From assembly GCF_000308435.1 (NCBI RefSeq), contig NZ_BAFR01000167.1:1-61911 (forward strand): a stretch of DNA of 61,911 nucleotides, written 5' to 3'. Shown here one piece after another: positions 34,073 through 43,918 of this stretch. The stretch comes from Nocardia araoensis NBRC 100135 (GTDB lineage: Bacteria > Actinomycetota > Actinomycetes > Mycobacteriales > Mycobacteriaceae). Every line of letters begins with the position of its first letter. Positions within the stretch are counted from its first letter, which is position 1. Under the pieces are notes generated by a model, which worked only from the letters and a program-made list of their open reading frames with translations, was not told the origin of the DNA and made no database searches. The position numbers and the translations under genes are program-made.

Positions 34073-36331
34073 ATGGCGACAATCGAATATCTGCGGACCG
34101 ACCCCGATCTGCCGCCCGTCGGCGTGGTCGACAAGTCCCCGATCACACCGGCCAAAAAACTGATCTTCGCCGGGATCGCCGTACTCGGCGCCATAGCCTG
34201 GGCGGTGCTCGCCATCTCACGGGGCGAATCGGTGAACGCGGTGTGGATCGTGATCGCGGCGGTGAGCACCTACATCATCGCGTACCGGTTCTACGCCAGG
34301 TTCATCGAACGCAAGATCGTCAAACCACGCGACGACCTGGCCACGCCCGCCGAAATCCTGGAGAACGGCAAGGACTACATGCCGATGGACCGGCGGGTGC
34401 TCTACGGGCACCACTTCGCCGCCATCGCCGGTGCCGGTCCGCTGGTCGGTCCGGTGCTGGCCGCGCAGATGGGCTACCTGCCGGGGACCATCTGGATCGT
34501 GGTCGGCGTGGTGCTGGCCGGCGCCGTGCAGGACTACCTGGTGCTGTGGGTCTCGATGAAGCGGCGCGGGCGCAGCCTGGGGCAGATGGCCCGCGACGAG
34601 CTGGGCGTGATCGGCGGCTGGTCGGCCATCGTCGGCGTGCTGGTGATCATGATGATCCTGCTCGCGGTGCTCGCGCTGGTGGTCGTCAACGCGCTCGCGC
34701 ACAGCCCGTGGGGCGTGTTCTCGATCGGCATGACCATTCCGATCGCGCTGTTCATGGGTGTGTACCTGCGGTTCCTGCGGCCCGGCAAGGTCGGCGAGGT
34801 CTCCGTGCTCGGGTTCGCCATGCTGCTGCTCGCCATCGTCGGCGGCGGCTGGGTGTCGGAAACCGACTGGGGCGCGGACTGGTTCACGCTCTCGCCGGTG
34901 ACCATCTCCTGGCTGCTGATCGCCTACGGCTTCGTCGCCTCGGTGCTTCCGGTGTGGCTGCTGCTGGCCCCGCGCGACTACCTGTCGACGTTCATGAAGG
35001 TCGGCACGATCGTGCTGCTCGCGGTCGGCATCCTGGTCACGCTGCCGGTGCTGCACGCGCCCGCCGTCTCGTCGTTCGCCTCCAGCGGCACCGGACCGGC
35101 CTTCGCGGGCTCGCTGTTCCCGTTCCTGTTCATCACCATCGCCTGCGGCGCGCTGAGCGGCTTCCACGCGCTGGTCTCCTCCGGCACCACGCCGAAACTG
35201 CTGGAGAAGGAATCGCACGCGCGGATGATCGGCTACGGCGGCATGCTGATGGAGTCGTTCGTCGCGGTCATGGCGATCATCACCGCCTCGATCATCGACC
35301 AGCACCTGTACTTCGCGATGAACGCGCCGCTCGGTCTCACCGGCGGCACGGCGGAGAAGGCCGCGGCCTACACCAACAGCCTCGGGCTCAGCGGTCCCGC
35401 GATCACTCCCGCCGAGCTGAGCCAGGCCGCGAGCGATGTCGGCGAATCATCGATCATCTCCCGCACCGGCGGCGCGCCGACGCTGGCGGTCGGCATCTCC
35501 GAGGTGTTCCACCAGTTCCTCGGCGGCGCGAGCATGAAGTCGTTCTGGTACCACTTCGCGATCATGTTCGAGGCGTTGTTCATCCTCACCACCATCGACG
35601 CGGGCACCCGGGTGGCGAGGTTCATGCTCTCCGACGCGCTCGGCAACTTCGGCGGTGCGGCGAAGAAGTTCCGCGATCCGTCCTGGCGGATCGGCGCGTG
35701 GCTGTGCTCGGCCGTCGTGGTGGGCGCGTGGGGTTCGATCCTGCTGATGGGCGTCACCGATCCGCTGGGCGGCATCAACACGCTGTTCCCGCTGTTCGGC
35801 ATCGCCAACCAGCTGCTCGCGGCCATCGCGTTGACCGTGGTGCTGGTGATCGTGGTGAAGAAGGGCCTCGCGAAATGGGCCTGGATCCCGGCGATTCCAT
35901 TGGTCTGGGACCTCCTGGTGACCATGACGGCGTCCTGGCAGAAGATCTTCTCCGCCGATCCCAAGCTCGGCTACTGGAAGCAGCACAGCATCTGCCAGGC
36001 CGCGCAGGAGGCCGGGAAGCTGTGCCTGACGGCGAAGACGCAGGACGATATGAACGCGATCGTGCGCAACACCTTCATCCAGGGCACACTGTCGATCGTG
36101 TTCGCGGTACTGGTGCTGATCGTGGCCGTGGTCGGCGCGCTGGTGGCCTTCCGCGCCTGGCGCTCCGGGGAGACGACGACCACCGAGACGCCGGAACAGC
36201 CGTCGAAGATCTTCGCGCCCAGCGGGTTCGTCGCGACCGCGGCGGAAAAGGAAGTCCAGCAGCAGTGGGACGAGTTGATCGCGGCCGGTAAGGTGCGCGC
36301 CTCCGGCGCGGCACCCGTACACGCGCAATGA
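34073..36331 (+). CDS. cstA: Carbon-starvation protein CstA (pyruvate/peptide transporter)
   Basis: 752 residues from ATG 34073 (MATIEYLRTDPDLPPVG) with CAGGAG upstream. About 18 hydrophobic segments; family motifs GHHFAAIAGAGPLVGPVLAAQMGYLPGTIWI, GAVQDYLVLWVSMKRRGRSLGQMARDE, FHALVSSGTTPKLL and DAGTRVARFMLSD are present. CstA-type proteins import peptides or pyruvate under carbon limitation. It overlaps ybdD by four bases (ATGA), the conserved partner arrangement. Confidence 0.95.
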   Translation: MATIEYLRTDPDLPPVGVVDKSPITPAKKLIFAGIAVLGAIAWAVLAISRGESVNAVWIVIAAVSTYIIAYRFYARFIERKIVKPRDDLATPAEILENGKDYMPMDRRVLYGHHFAAIAGAGPLVGPVLAAQMGYLPGTIWIVVGVVLAGAVQDYLVLWVSMKRRGRSLGQMARDELGVIGGWSAIVGVLVIMMILLAVLALVVVNALAHSPWGVFSIGMTIPIALFMGVYLRFLRPGKVGEVSVLGFAMLLLAIVGGGWVSETDWGADWFTLSPVTISWLLIAYGFVASVLPVWLLLAPRDYLSTFMKVGTIVLLAVGILVTLPVLHAPAVSSFASSGTGPAFAGSLFPFLFITIACGALSGFHALVSSGTTPKLLEKESHARMIGYGGMLMESFVAVMAIITASIIDQHLYFAMNAPLGLTGGTAEKAAAYTNSLGLSGPAITPAELSQAASDVGESSIISRTGGAPTLAVGISEVFHQFLGGASMKSFWYHFAIMFEALFILTTIDAGTRVARFMLSDALGNFGGAAKKFRDPSWRIGAWLCSAVVVGAWGSILLMGVTDPLGGINTLFPLFGIANQLLAAIALTVVLVIVVKKGLAKWAWIPAIPLVWDLLVTMTASWQKIFSADPKLGYWKQHSICQAAQEAGKLCLTAKTQDDMNAIVRNTFIQGTLSIVFAVLVLIVAVVGALVAFRAWRSGETTTTETPEQPSKIFAPSGFVATAAEKEVQQQWDELIAAGKVRASGAAPVHAQ

Positions 36332-36588
36332 GCGACTCCGCGATGCAGGGCGCCGAACGGTCCGCGCGACCGGTCGGCGCCCGGCTGCGCGCCGCGGCCC
36401 GCGCCTGCGGCGACGCGGTACTAGCTGGCGTCTGGTACTTCGACTCGATCCTGGGCGGGCAGGACTACCAGCGCTACGTGGAGCACTTGCGGCGCGAGCA
36501 TCCGGATTGCGCCGTGCCCACCGAGCGCGAGTACTGGCGCCAGCGGCATGCCGAGGCGGATCGCAATCCCGCCAACCGGTGCTGCTGA
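36328..36588 (+). CDS. ybdD: YbdD/YjiX family small protein (DUF466)
   Basis: 86 residues. The family core GGQDYQRYVEHLRREHPDCAVPTEREYWRQRHAEADRNPANRCC is complete. It overlaps the cstA stop by ATGA. YbdD-type proteins are needed for or modulate CstA-family transport; the mechanism is not settled. Confidence 0.92.
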   Translation: MSDSAMQGAERSARPVGARLRAAARACGDAVLAGVWYFDSILGGQDYQRYVEHLRREHPDCAVPTEREYWRQRHAEADRNPANRCC

Positions 36589-36752
36589 CCGGATAAGTAT
36601 TTCTGCGCGCGTCGCCACATACCGGTTCGGTAGTTCCCACAAGTGTCGACCGGGCAACCGTTGTGCGATGTGATGGCCGTCGTGCGAGGTCGGGAGTACC
36701 ACCAGCGATGGTGGCCGATTCCCGCTAGCACGGGTTCGCCGCAGCTGCCATT

Positions 36753-38384
36753 GTGGTGTGCGTGACGATCACGGCATTGGATTTCGAACGTTGCTACCGG
36801 GCGGTGTCGACCCGGGACTCGCGATTCGACGGGCAATTCTTCACCGCGGTGCGAACCACCGGAATCTATTGCCGCCCTTCGTGTCCGGCGATCACGCCGA
36901 AACGGGCCAACGTGTCGTTCCTGCCGACCGCCGCCGCGGCACAGCAGGCGGGCTACCGCGCCTGCCGCCGCTGTCTGCCGGACGCGGCGCCCGGCTCGCC
37001 GCTGTGGAACACGAGGGCGGATCTGGCCGCGCGTGCGATGCGATTGATCGGTGACGGCGTGGTCGAGCGGGCCGGGGTGCCCGGGCTGGCCGCCACGCTC
37101 GGCTATTCCCAGCGGCAGCTCACCCGGGTGCTGACCACCGAACTCGGCGCGGGGCCGCTGGCGCTGGCCAGGGCGCACCGTGCGCACACGGCGCGACTGC
37201 TGATCCAGACCACCGCGATGCCGATGTCCGACATCGCGTTCGCGGCGGGTTTCGCCTCGATCCGCCAGTTCAACGACACGGTGCGCGAGGTCTTCGCGGT
37301 CAGTCCCACCACCATGCGGCTCGAAGCGCAGCGCGCGAAGACCGGCGCGCCCGCGCGTCCCGTGCTGTCCGGCAGCGGATCGCTCACGCTGCGGCTGCCC
37401 TACCGGGAGCCGCTCGACCGAGCTTGGCTGGAATGGTTCCTGTCCGCGCACGTGGTGCCGGGCATGGAGCTGTGGGAGGACCGCACCTACACCAGGAACC
37501 TGCGCACGCCACATGGGCACGCCACCGCGCGGTTGAGCTTCCAGCGCGACCATGTGCGAGCGGAGCTGTCCCTGCACGACATGCGCGATCTCGCACCCAC
37601 GGTGACGAGGCTGCGGCACCTGCTCGACCTGGATGCCGACCCGGTCGGAGTCGATGAAGCACTCGGCGTCGCGCCCACGCCGCGCGGCGGTTCCGCGAAA
37701 CGGCCGCCGGAGCAGGCCGCCGAATATCTGCCGGACGCGGGAGCGGGGCCGCCGCCCGAGAGCGAAGCGTTGCCCGACATGGACCCGGGCGAGGTGGGTC
37801 GTCCGTCGTTCACCCCCGGTATCCGCGTGCCCGGATGCGTGGACGGCGCCGAACTGTTGTTGCGCACCATGATCGGACAGCAGATCTCGGTATCCGCCGC
37901 GGCGACGCACACCGCGCGCCTGGTCGAGGCGCTCGGCGAACGGGTGGACGGGCCGATCCCGCTGCTGTTCCCGGCGCCGGAGCTGATCGCCGCACGTGGC
38001 GCCGAGGTCTTGACCGGACCGGCGCGGCGTGTCCGTTCCATCATCGCGGCCGCCGAGGCGCTCGCCTCCGGCGAGCTGGCGCTGCACCAGGGGCGCACCG
38101 CCGCCGACCTGCGCCGCGACCTACTCGCCCTGGACGGCGTCGGGCCGTGGACGGCCGACTACGTGACCATGCGCCTGCTGGCCGATCCGGACGTCCTGCT
38201 CGGCACCGACCTGGTCGTCCGCCGCGGCGCGAGCCTGCTCGGCATCGACCTGACGGATACCGCCCGCTGGGCGCCGTGGCGGTCGTACCTGTCCATGCAC
38301 CTGTGGAAAACGGCACTGACCAACCGCGCCACACCTTCCGATGTCCCCGCGCTCGCCACCACGAAAGGCAGTGTCGAACCATGA
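36753..38384 (+). CDS. alkA: Bifunctional Ada-type regulator / AlkA 3-methyladenine DNA glycosylase
   Basis: About 543 residues; GTG starts at 36753 or 36762 are both possible. The order is an Ada N-terminal zinc domain with the four cysteines (YCRPSC and ACRRC), an AraC-type HTH (VPGLAATLGYSQRQLTRVLTTELGAGPLALARAHRAHTARLLI, DIAFAAGFASIRQFNDTVREVF), an AlkA N-terminal domain, and a HhH-GPD glycosylase (LLRTMIGQQISVSAAATHTARL; LLALDGVGPWTADYVTMRLL with the catalytic Asp). This is the fused adaA-alkA of M. tuberculosis Rv1317c. It excises alkylated bases and activates the regulon on methylation. It overlaps ogt by ATGA. Confidence 0.94.
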   Translation: MVCVTITALDFERCYRAVSTRDSRFDGQFFTAVRTTGIYCRPSCPAITPKRANVSFLPTAAAAQQAGYRACRRCLPDAAPGSPLWNTRADLAARAMRLIGDGVVERAGVPGLAATLGYSQRQLTRVLTTELGAGPLALARAHRAHTARLLIQTTAMPMSDIAFAAGFASIRQFNDTVREVFAVSPTTMRLEAQRAKTGAPARPVLSGSGSLTLRLPYREPLDRAWLEWFLSAHVVPGMELWEDRTYTRNLRTPHGHATARLSFQRDHVRAELSLHDMRDLAPTVTRLRHLLDLDADPVGVDEALGVAPTPRGGSAKRPPEQAAEYLPDAGAGPPPESEALPDMDPGEVGRPSFTPGIRVPGCVDGAELLLRTMIGQQISVSAAATHTARLVEALGERVDGPIPLLFPAPELIAARGAEVLTGPARRVRSIIAAAEALASGELALHQGRTAADLRRDLLALDGVGPWTADYVTMRLLADPDVLLGTDLVVRRGASLLGIDLTDTARWAPWRSYLSMHLWKTALTNRATPSDVPALATTKGSVEP

Positions 38385-38923
38385 ACGCCAGCATCGCCGT
38401 CCGTACCGACCTCGTCGGCGCCTCCACCGCCACAGCGGATTTCGCCGTTACGGAGACACCCCTCGGTCCGTTCACCACACTCGTCGACTCCGACGGCGCG
38501 GTACTGGCCTCCGGCTGGACTTCCGACGCGGAAAACCTGCGCGGCCTGATCCATCCCACCTTGCGGCCCGGCCGATTGCGGCAGCGAGATTCGCTGGGGG
38601 AGGTGACCGGCGCCGTCACCGCCTATCACGCAGGCGATCTCACCGCGATCGACCCGATTCCCGTTCGCCAGCAGTCCGGGGAATTCCTCGTGCACGCCTG
38701 GGAAGTACTCCGCGCCGTCCCGGCGGGCAGCCCACTCACCTACACCGAATTCGCCGCTCGCGCCGGCCGCCCCGACGCCACCCGCGCCGCGGCCAACGCC
38801 TGTGCCCGCAACGCCGCCGCTCTCTTCGTGCCCTGCCACCGGATCCTGCGCATCGGCGGCGCACTCGGCGGCTTCCGCTGGGGGTTGCCGGTCAAACGGT
38901 GGTTGCTCGACCACGAGGGGTGA
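38381..38923 (+). CDS. ogt: Methylated-DNA--protein-cysteine methyltransferase
   Basis: 180 residues. The suicide-Cys motif is FVPCHRILRIGGALGGFRWGLPVKRWLLDHE, with the arginine-finger HTH before it (GSPLTYTEFAARAGRPDATRAAANACARNA). The first residue after PCHR is Ile rather than the common Val, a conservative change. It repairs O6-alkylguanine by self-alkylation. It overlaps alkA by four bases, so both are made together in the adaptive response. Confidence 0.94.
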   Translation: MNASIAVRTDLVGASTATADFAVTETPLGPFTTLVDSDGAVLASGWTSDAENLRGLIHPTLRPGRLRQRDSLGEVTGAVTAYHAGDLTAIDPIPVRQQSGEFLVHAWEVLRAVPAGSPLTYTEFAARAGRPDATRAAANACARNAAALFVPCHRILRIGGALGGFRWGLPVKRWLLDHEG

Positions 38924-39204
38924 GCGGAGAAGGCAGCTGCGGACGGAGGTCAGCCCTGCGGAGTTATGCGGGTTGTCCCGCGCTGATGCCTCGGCGGAAG
39001 TCCGTTCGAGCGACGGAAAACCGGGCAGGGCGTCGATGATCTCGGTCCGCCTTTCCGGCGGGGCACCGAGCAGGGACACGGGTAGTCCGCCGACTCATGT
39101 CCTGTCCCGCGACCACCGCCCGCAGAAGCTCACGCCCGCAAGCCCGGTATCGCCAACGCTGCGTGGGACGGGCTGGACGCTATCGGGCCGGAAGCAGCCC
39201 GCGC
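38924..39204. other. Intergenic region between ogt and sbcC (convergent)
   Basis: About 280 bases between two convergent genes. No gene, clear hairpin or repeat was recognised. Confidence 0.4.
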
Positions 39205-42200
39205 TCAGGCGATGGTCGCCTGGAGGTGGGAGCCGTCGCGGCCGCGCACGACGTGCAGGCGGCTGGGGATGCGCTGGCGCATCTCGTCCACGTGGCTGAC
39301 CACGCCGACCACGCGGCCGCCCGCACGGAGGTCGTCCAGGACGCCCATGACGGCGTCGAGGGTGTCGGCGTCCAGGCTGCCGAAACCCTCATCGATGAAC
39401 AGGGTGTCGAGCACGAGGCCACCGGATTCGGCGGCGACGGTGTCGGCAAGGCCGAGCGCCAGCGAGAGGGAGGCCATGAAGGTCTCGCCGCCGGACAGCG
39501 TCTTGGCCGGGCGGATGGCTCCGGTGTAGTCGTCGCGGATGTCCAGGCCGAGGCCGCCTCGTCGACCGCGCGGTCCGGCCTTGTCCGAGTGGACGAATTC
39601 GTATCGACCGCCGGACATCCGGCGTAGTCGCAGCGATCCCGCTTGAGCGACCTCTTCCAGGCGGGCGGCCAGAACGTAGGAGTGCAGCGACATGCGGCGG
39701 TTGTTCGCACCACGCCCGGCGACCAGGTCGGCGAGACCGTCGAGTTCCTCGAACGCTCGCTGTGCCGGGGCGATCCGGTCCACGGCGGCCCAGAGCTGGC
39801 CGCCGAGCTCCTCGAGCTGGCTCGCTCGCCTGCTCGCCTCGGCATGGGCGGCCACCGCGGCGTTGAGCGCGGCCTGCGCGGCCGTCACCAGCGCGTCGAG
39901 TTCGGCCGGATCGCCGGGCTCCTGCTCCGACGCCGCTCGGATCTCCGGTTCCGCCAGCACCGCTTCCGCCGCGGCACGGGCACGGTCGGCGGTGACCAGT
40001 TCCGCTTCGATCTCGGCCTGCCGTCGCGGATCACGCGACGCGGCGTTGACGACTTTCGCGTAGGCGGTCAAGCGTGCGACATCGTCTCGCCCTGCGCTGT
40101 GAGCGCCGACGCCGAGAAGCGCCGGCTCCTCGGCGCCGACGAAACCCGAAGCCGCGGCCGTCTCACCGGGCGGAGCCGAACCTACCCCGGACAGAGCCGC
40201 GCCCTCGGCGGCGGCAGTCGCGGAGCCAGGAGCCGACAGCAGACCGCCGCACTCACCTTCTGGCACGAAACCGGCTGCGCGAGCGAGGTTTTCGACACGA
40301 TCAGCCATCAGGGACACCCGCTCACGCGCCGCCGTCGCTTCGGCGCGGGCATCGCGCAGGGCGGTCGCCTCGGCGACGAGGGCGGCGAGCCGGGCACGGC
40401 GGCGGTCGATGGTCTGGTCCGCGCCCGCCGCGCTGCGCAGCCGGTCGGTGAGTTCGGCGAGGCGCTTCTCGGTCGAGTCGACGGTGGCGGCCACCGCGCT
40501 GCGGCGCGCTTCGGATGCGCGCAGTTCGTCGTGCAGGCGCGCCTCGTCGTCGCGCAGACGTGTGAGTTCGGCTTCCAGCCCATCGGCGTTGGCGGCCGAC
40601 TCCGCGGTGTCCTCGTAACGGTCGGTCGCGGCGCGCAGTGCCGCGGCGAGTTCGACACGGTCGGTGTCGCCGCCGCGCGCGACCAGCGCTTCGATCTCGC
40701 GCTCCAGGCCGGTGATGCGAGCCAGTGCGCGATCACGAGTGTCCTCCGCGGCGCGCTCGGCCGCCGCCGCGGCCTCCTCCTCGTCCTTGGACACCGCGCT
40801 GTCGGTCGGCTGGGCGGGTGCGGGATGCCGCGTCGAACCGCAGACCGAGCAGGGACTTCCGTCGACCAGTTCGCCGGCCAGTTCGGCGGCCATTCCGCTC
40901 AACCTGCGCTCCCGCAGGTCCAGCACGAGTTCTTTGGCGTCGAGATGCGCGGCGCGGGCGGCGTCGAACTCGACGCGGGCGTGATCGAGCGCGGTGCGCC
41001 GGGCGGCCAGCTCGACGGCGGCCGTGGCGGCGGCCTGCAACCGTTCGGTCTCGGCGGTGATGCCGGGCAGTGCGGCGACCGCTTCGGTGGCCTCGCGCAG
41101 CCTGGCCTCGGCCACGGTGAGCGCGGCGGGCAGTTCCTCGCGCCGCGCGGCGAGCTCGGCGACGCGCCGGGCCAGCCTCGCGTCCTCGGTGCGCAGGGCG
41201 TCGAGTTCACCGCCGAGCCGGGTGGCGGTGGCCACGTCGGTCCGCACTTCGTCCAGCGCGCCGATCTGCGCGCTCCAGCGTTGGATCGCCGTGTCGATAT
41301 CGGCGTTGTCGCGGACCCGATCGCCGTCGACCAGTTCGGCGCCGCCGAGTTCGGCGCTCGCCGGTTCCAGCAGGCGGGCCGCGAGTCGCGTTGCCGCCGT
41401 CCGCTTGTCGCTCTCGCGCCTGCGTTGGTTCTGCACCGCCGTACGCGCTTCGTCGATGGCGGCGGTGACCGGCTCGGCCCGGCGGGCGAGGTCGAGCTCG
41501 GCTTGCAGCGCGGCGCGCCGCTCGGCGCCCGCGGCGTAGTCGTCCAGTTGCGCGCGCGCCGCGCTCATGCGGCGACGCAGTTCGTGCAGCCGGCGCTGCT
41601 GTTCGGCCTGCTCCCGGACGCGCGCCGATTCCTGTTGGCACCGTTCGACCTCCGCCACGGCAGCGGCCAGATCGGCTCGCGCGGTGGCAAGCAGATCCTG
41701 CGACCACCCGACGCACTCGCCCGTACCGACCGAATCCGCGACTCCCGCGGCCATGCCCACCTGCGTGATCAGCCGCTTGATGCCGTCGGTACGAGCGTCC
41801 AGATCCGCTTCGGCGGCGCGGCGTTTGTCGGCGAGCCACTGCTCGGCGGTGCCGAAACGCCGTGTGTCGAAGAGTTTTTCGAGCAGTTTCTCGCGATCTT
41901 CGTTGTCCGCCCGCAGGAAGCGAGCGAAGTCACCCTGGGGCAGCAGGACCACCTGGAAGAACTGGTCGGCGCTCATGCCGAGCAGGCGCAGCACCTCGTC
42001 GCCGATATCCGGTATGCGGGAGAGGTTCTCCCCTCGGCCGTCCAGCCAGGTCAGCGTCGCCTTCGGATTGATCGTGCGCATGCCGGTGCCGTCCCGCTTG
42101 GGCCGCTGGAACTCGGGGCTCCTGGTCAGCCGCACTCGCCGCCCGCCCAAGGTCGCCTCCAGCACCACCTGCGGCGGTGTGTGCTCCGGTGCGTGATCGG

Positions 42201-42402
42201 AGTGCAGCCGCTTGCTCTCCCCGCGTGCGCCGGGAACCCGGCCGTAGAGCGCGAACGCGATGGCGTCCAGAACCGTGGTCTTGCCCGCGCCGGTCTGGCC
42301 GTGCAGCAGGAACAACCCGTCGGCGCCGAGCGCGTCGAAGTCGACGACCGTGGTGGCGGCGAACGGGCCGAACGCGGTCATCTCCAGCTTGTGCAGCCTC
42401 AT
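39205..42402 (-). CDS. sbcC: Exonuclease SbcC (Rad50-like ATPase)
   Basis: 1065 residues. Walker A GQTGAGKT at 36-43 and Q-loop VVLLPQGDFARFL. Two long coiled-coil arms flank a CXXC zinc hook (SPCSVCG, Cys518 and Cys521). The signature LSGGETF and Walker B/D-loop FIDEGFGSLD lie near the end. With SbcD it forms the Mre11/Rad50-type nuclease that opens hairpins and protein-blocked ends. Residues ~712-774, in the returning coiled coil, are an Ala/Gly/Ser/Pro-rich low-complexity insert that breaks the helix. It starts 34 bp after the sbcD stop; one operon. Confidence 0.95.
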   Translation of the reverse strand: MRLHKLEMTAFGPFAATTVVDFDALGADGLFLLHGQTGAGKTTVLDAIAFALYGRVPGARGESKRLHSDHAPEHTPPQVVLEATLGGRRVRLTRSPEFQRPKRDGTGMRTINPKATLTWLDGRGENLSRIPDIGDEVLRLLGMSADQFFQVVLLPQGDFARFLRADNEDREKLLEKLFDTRRFGTAEQWLADKRRAAEADLDARTDGIKRLITQVGMAAGVADSVGTGECVGWSQDLLATARADLAAAVAEVERCQQESARVREQAEQQRRLHELRRRMSAARAQLDDYAAGAERRAALQAELDLARRAEPVTAAIDEARTAVQNQRRRESDKRTAATRLAARLLEPASAELGGAELVDGDRVRDNADIDTAIQRWSAQIGALDEVRTDVATATRLGGELDALRTEDARLARRVAELAARREELPAALTVAEARLREATEAVAALPGITAETERLQAAATAAVELAARRTALDHARVEFDAARAAHLDAKELVLDLRERRLSGMAAELAGELVDGSPCSVCGSTRHPAPAQPTDSAVSKDEEEAAAAAERAAEDTRDRALARITGLEREIEALVARGGDTDRVELAAALRAATDRYEDTAESAANADGLEAELTRLRDDEARLHDELRASEARRSAVAATVDSTEKRLAELTDRLRSAAGADQTIDRRRARLAALVAEATALRDARAEATAARERVSLMADRVENLARAAGFVPEGECGGLLSAPGSATAAAEGAALSGVGSAPPGETAAASGFVGAEEPALLGVGAHSAGRDDVARLTAYAKVVNAASRDPRRQAEIEAELVTADRARAAAEAVLAEPEIRAASEQEPGDPAELDALVTAAQAALNAAVAAHAEASRRASQLEELGGQLWAAVDRIAPAQRAFEELDGLADLVAGRGANNRRMSLHSYVLAARLEEVAQAGSLRLRRMSGGRYEFVHSDKAGPRGRRGGLGLDIRDDYTGAIRPAKTLSGGETFMASLSLALGLADTVAAESGGLVLDTLFIDEGFGSLDADTLDAVMGVLDDLRAGGRVVGVVSHVDEMRQRIPSRLHVVRGRDGSHLQATIA

Positions 42403-42436
42403 GCCGCCGCGCCTACGCCCGGACTCGGCAGGGCGC

Positions 42437-43612
42437 TCATGCGGTCAGTTCCTCCGCCGCGGCCACCGTGGCCACCTGCTCCGGTTCGGCGACGGCGGCG
42501 GCCAGCGCCCGCTCCAGCCAGGTCATCTCGCTCGAGCTGGGTGCGCCGCGGACGTCGGTGAGGAAGCTGTGGGCGACTTCGATGTCGCGGCGGCCGTGCA
42601 CCCGCTCACGGTAGCGCAGGTCCGGGCTGCCCTCGGGCCGCATCCATTCGACGTGCACCGCGTAGGGGAACCGCTCACGCAGTTTGCGCATGGCGTCGAC
42701 CGGGCGGGCGACGTCGGTGAGCACGGCGGACACGTAGTGCTCCTCGGCCGCGCCGTACTCAGCGCCGCTCAGCAACTCGTCCAGGGTGCCGGTCAGCTTG
42801 CTCAGGCCACGGACCGTCGGCAGGTCCCGGCGGCGCACATCGTGCAGGCCGGCCGCATCCAGTTCGACGATCCAAACCGCCTTGCGATGCGCATTCTCGC
42901 CGAACGAATACGGCAGCGGCGAGCCGGAGTAGCGGACCGCCTCCGCGAGCGTCTGCGGTGAATGCAGGTGGCCGAGGGCCACGTAGTCGATGCCGTCGAA
43001 AGCGGCCAGCGGGACCGTCTCCACGCCGCCGACCGAGATGGAGCGCTCCGATCCGGTGGCTTCCCCGCCGACCACGAAGGCGTGCGCCAGCACCACCGTC
43101 CGCACCCCTGGCCGCCGCGCGATGTCGGCACGCACCCGCGCCATGGCCGCGTCCAGGATCTCGGCGTGCGAGCGTGCTTGCGGCACTTCGAGTTCGGCGC
43201 GGGTGATCTCCGGTTCCAGGTAGGGGATGCCGTAGAACGCCACCGGCCCGTGCTCGTCCTCCAGCAGCACGGGCCGGTCGGCGTCGGCCACGGTGGTGCG
43301 CAGATGCAGCCCGCCCGCCGCGGCGAAGCTCGCGCCCGCGCCCAGCCGTGCGGGCGAATCGTGGTTGCCCGAGGTGGCGACGATCCGGGCTCCCGCGGCG
43401 CGGATCGCCTCGAATCCCCGGTTGCACACCGCGATCGCGTCGGCGCTGGGGATCGACCGGTCGTACACGTCACCCGGTAGCACCACCACATCGACCGACT
43501 CCTCGGCCACCAGCTCCGCGATGGCGTTCAGTGAACGAGCCTGGTCGGCAAGCAGATCGACCCCGTGGAACGTGCGCCCGATGTGCCAGTCCGAGGTGTG
43601 CAGCATCCGCAT
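42437..43612 (-). CDS. sbcD: Exonuclease SbcD (Mre11-like)
   Basis: 391 residues from ATG 43612 (MRMLHTSDWHIGRTFHGVDLL). Calcineurin-type metal motifs are DWH (8-10), VVLPGDVYDR, TSGNHDSPARLG, VLAHAFVVGG and ALGHLHSPQ. The frame is open far upstream, but that part lacks family similarity. It supplies the Mn-dependent nuclease of the SbcCD complex, 34 bp before sbcC. Confidence 0.95.
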   Translation of the reverse strand: MRMLHTSDWHIGRTFHGVDLLADQARSLNAIAELVAEESVDVVVLPGDVYDRSIPSADAIAVCNRGFEAIRAAGARIVATSGNHDSPARLGAGASFAAAGGLHLRTTVADADRPVLLEDEHGPVAFYGIPYLEPEITRAELEVPQARSHAEILDAAMARVRADIARRPGVRTVVLAHAFVVGGEATGSERSISVGGVETVPLAAFDGIDYVALGHLHSPQTLAEAVRYSGSPLPYSFGENAHRKAVWIVELDAAGLHDVRRRDLPTVRGLSKLTGTLDELLSGAEYGAAEEHYVSAVLTDVARPVDAMRKLRERFPYAVHVEWMRPEGSPDLRYRERVHGRRDIEVAHSFLTDVRGAPSSSEMTWLERALAAAVAEPEQVATVAAAEELTA

Positions 43613-43918
43613 GCCGCGAAACCGTAGGGCAAGGCACCGACAGACTTCAATCGCCCCCGCCCGCTGTGCCGGATTCGCCCAGCACAGGCCCGGCGTGTCC
43701 ACTGGAGTTCGAGCGGGCAGGTCCCGGTTCGGCAACGAGCCGAAACCTCGCGCATCTCTTGGTCTCCCAAACCCGGTGACATGGGCCGATCCGGATGCCG
43801 GAAGCCGAACAGGTATGCGGAATACTCGGCAACGCGCTGGCCCAGCCGGTTTCCGACGCGATGCCGGGCGGTTGCCGAATACTCGTTCTTGTCGGTGACG
43901 TACGGCACTATCTGCGCT
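43613..43918. promoter_or_regulatory. Divergent region between sbcDC and rmuC with imperfect inverted repeat
   Basis: GAATACTCGGCAAC (43820-43833) and GTTGCCGAATACTC (43871-43884) are inverted copies with 12 of 14 positions pairing. The right arm ends 34 bp before the rmuC ATG. No SOS-box-like CGAACN4GTTCG was found. No gene in the 306 bases. Confidence 0.35.

Noticed and set aside
34217..36640. Long minus-strand frames antisense to cstA
   Set aside because: They are repetitive Arg/His/Asp/Gln-rich shadow translations with no ribosome sites; cstA on the plus strand is unambiguous.
39643..42561. 972-codon plus-strand frame antisense to sbcC
   Set aside because: A shadow frame; sbcC has complete ATPase and zinc-hook motifs.
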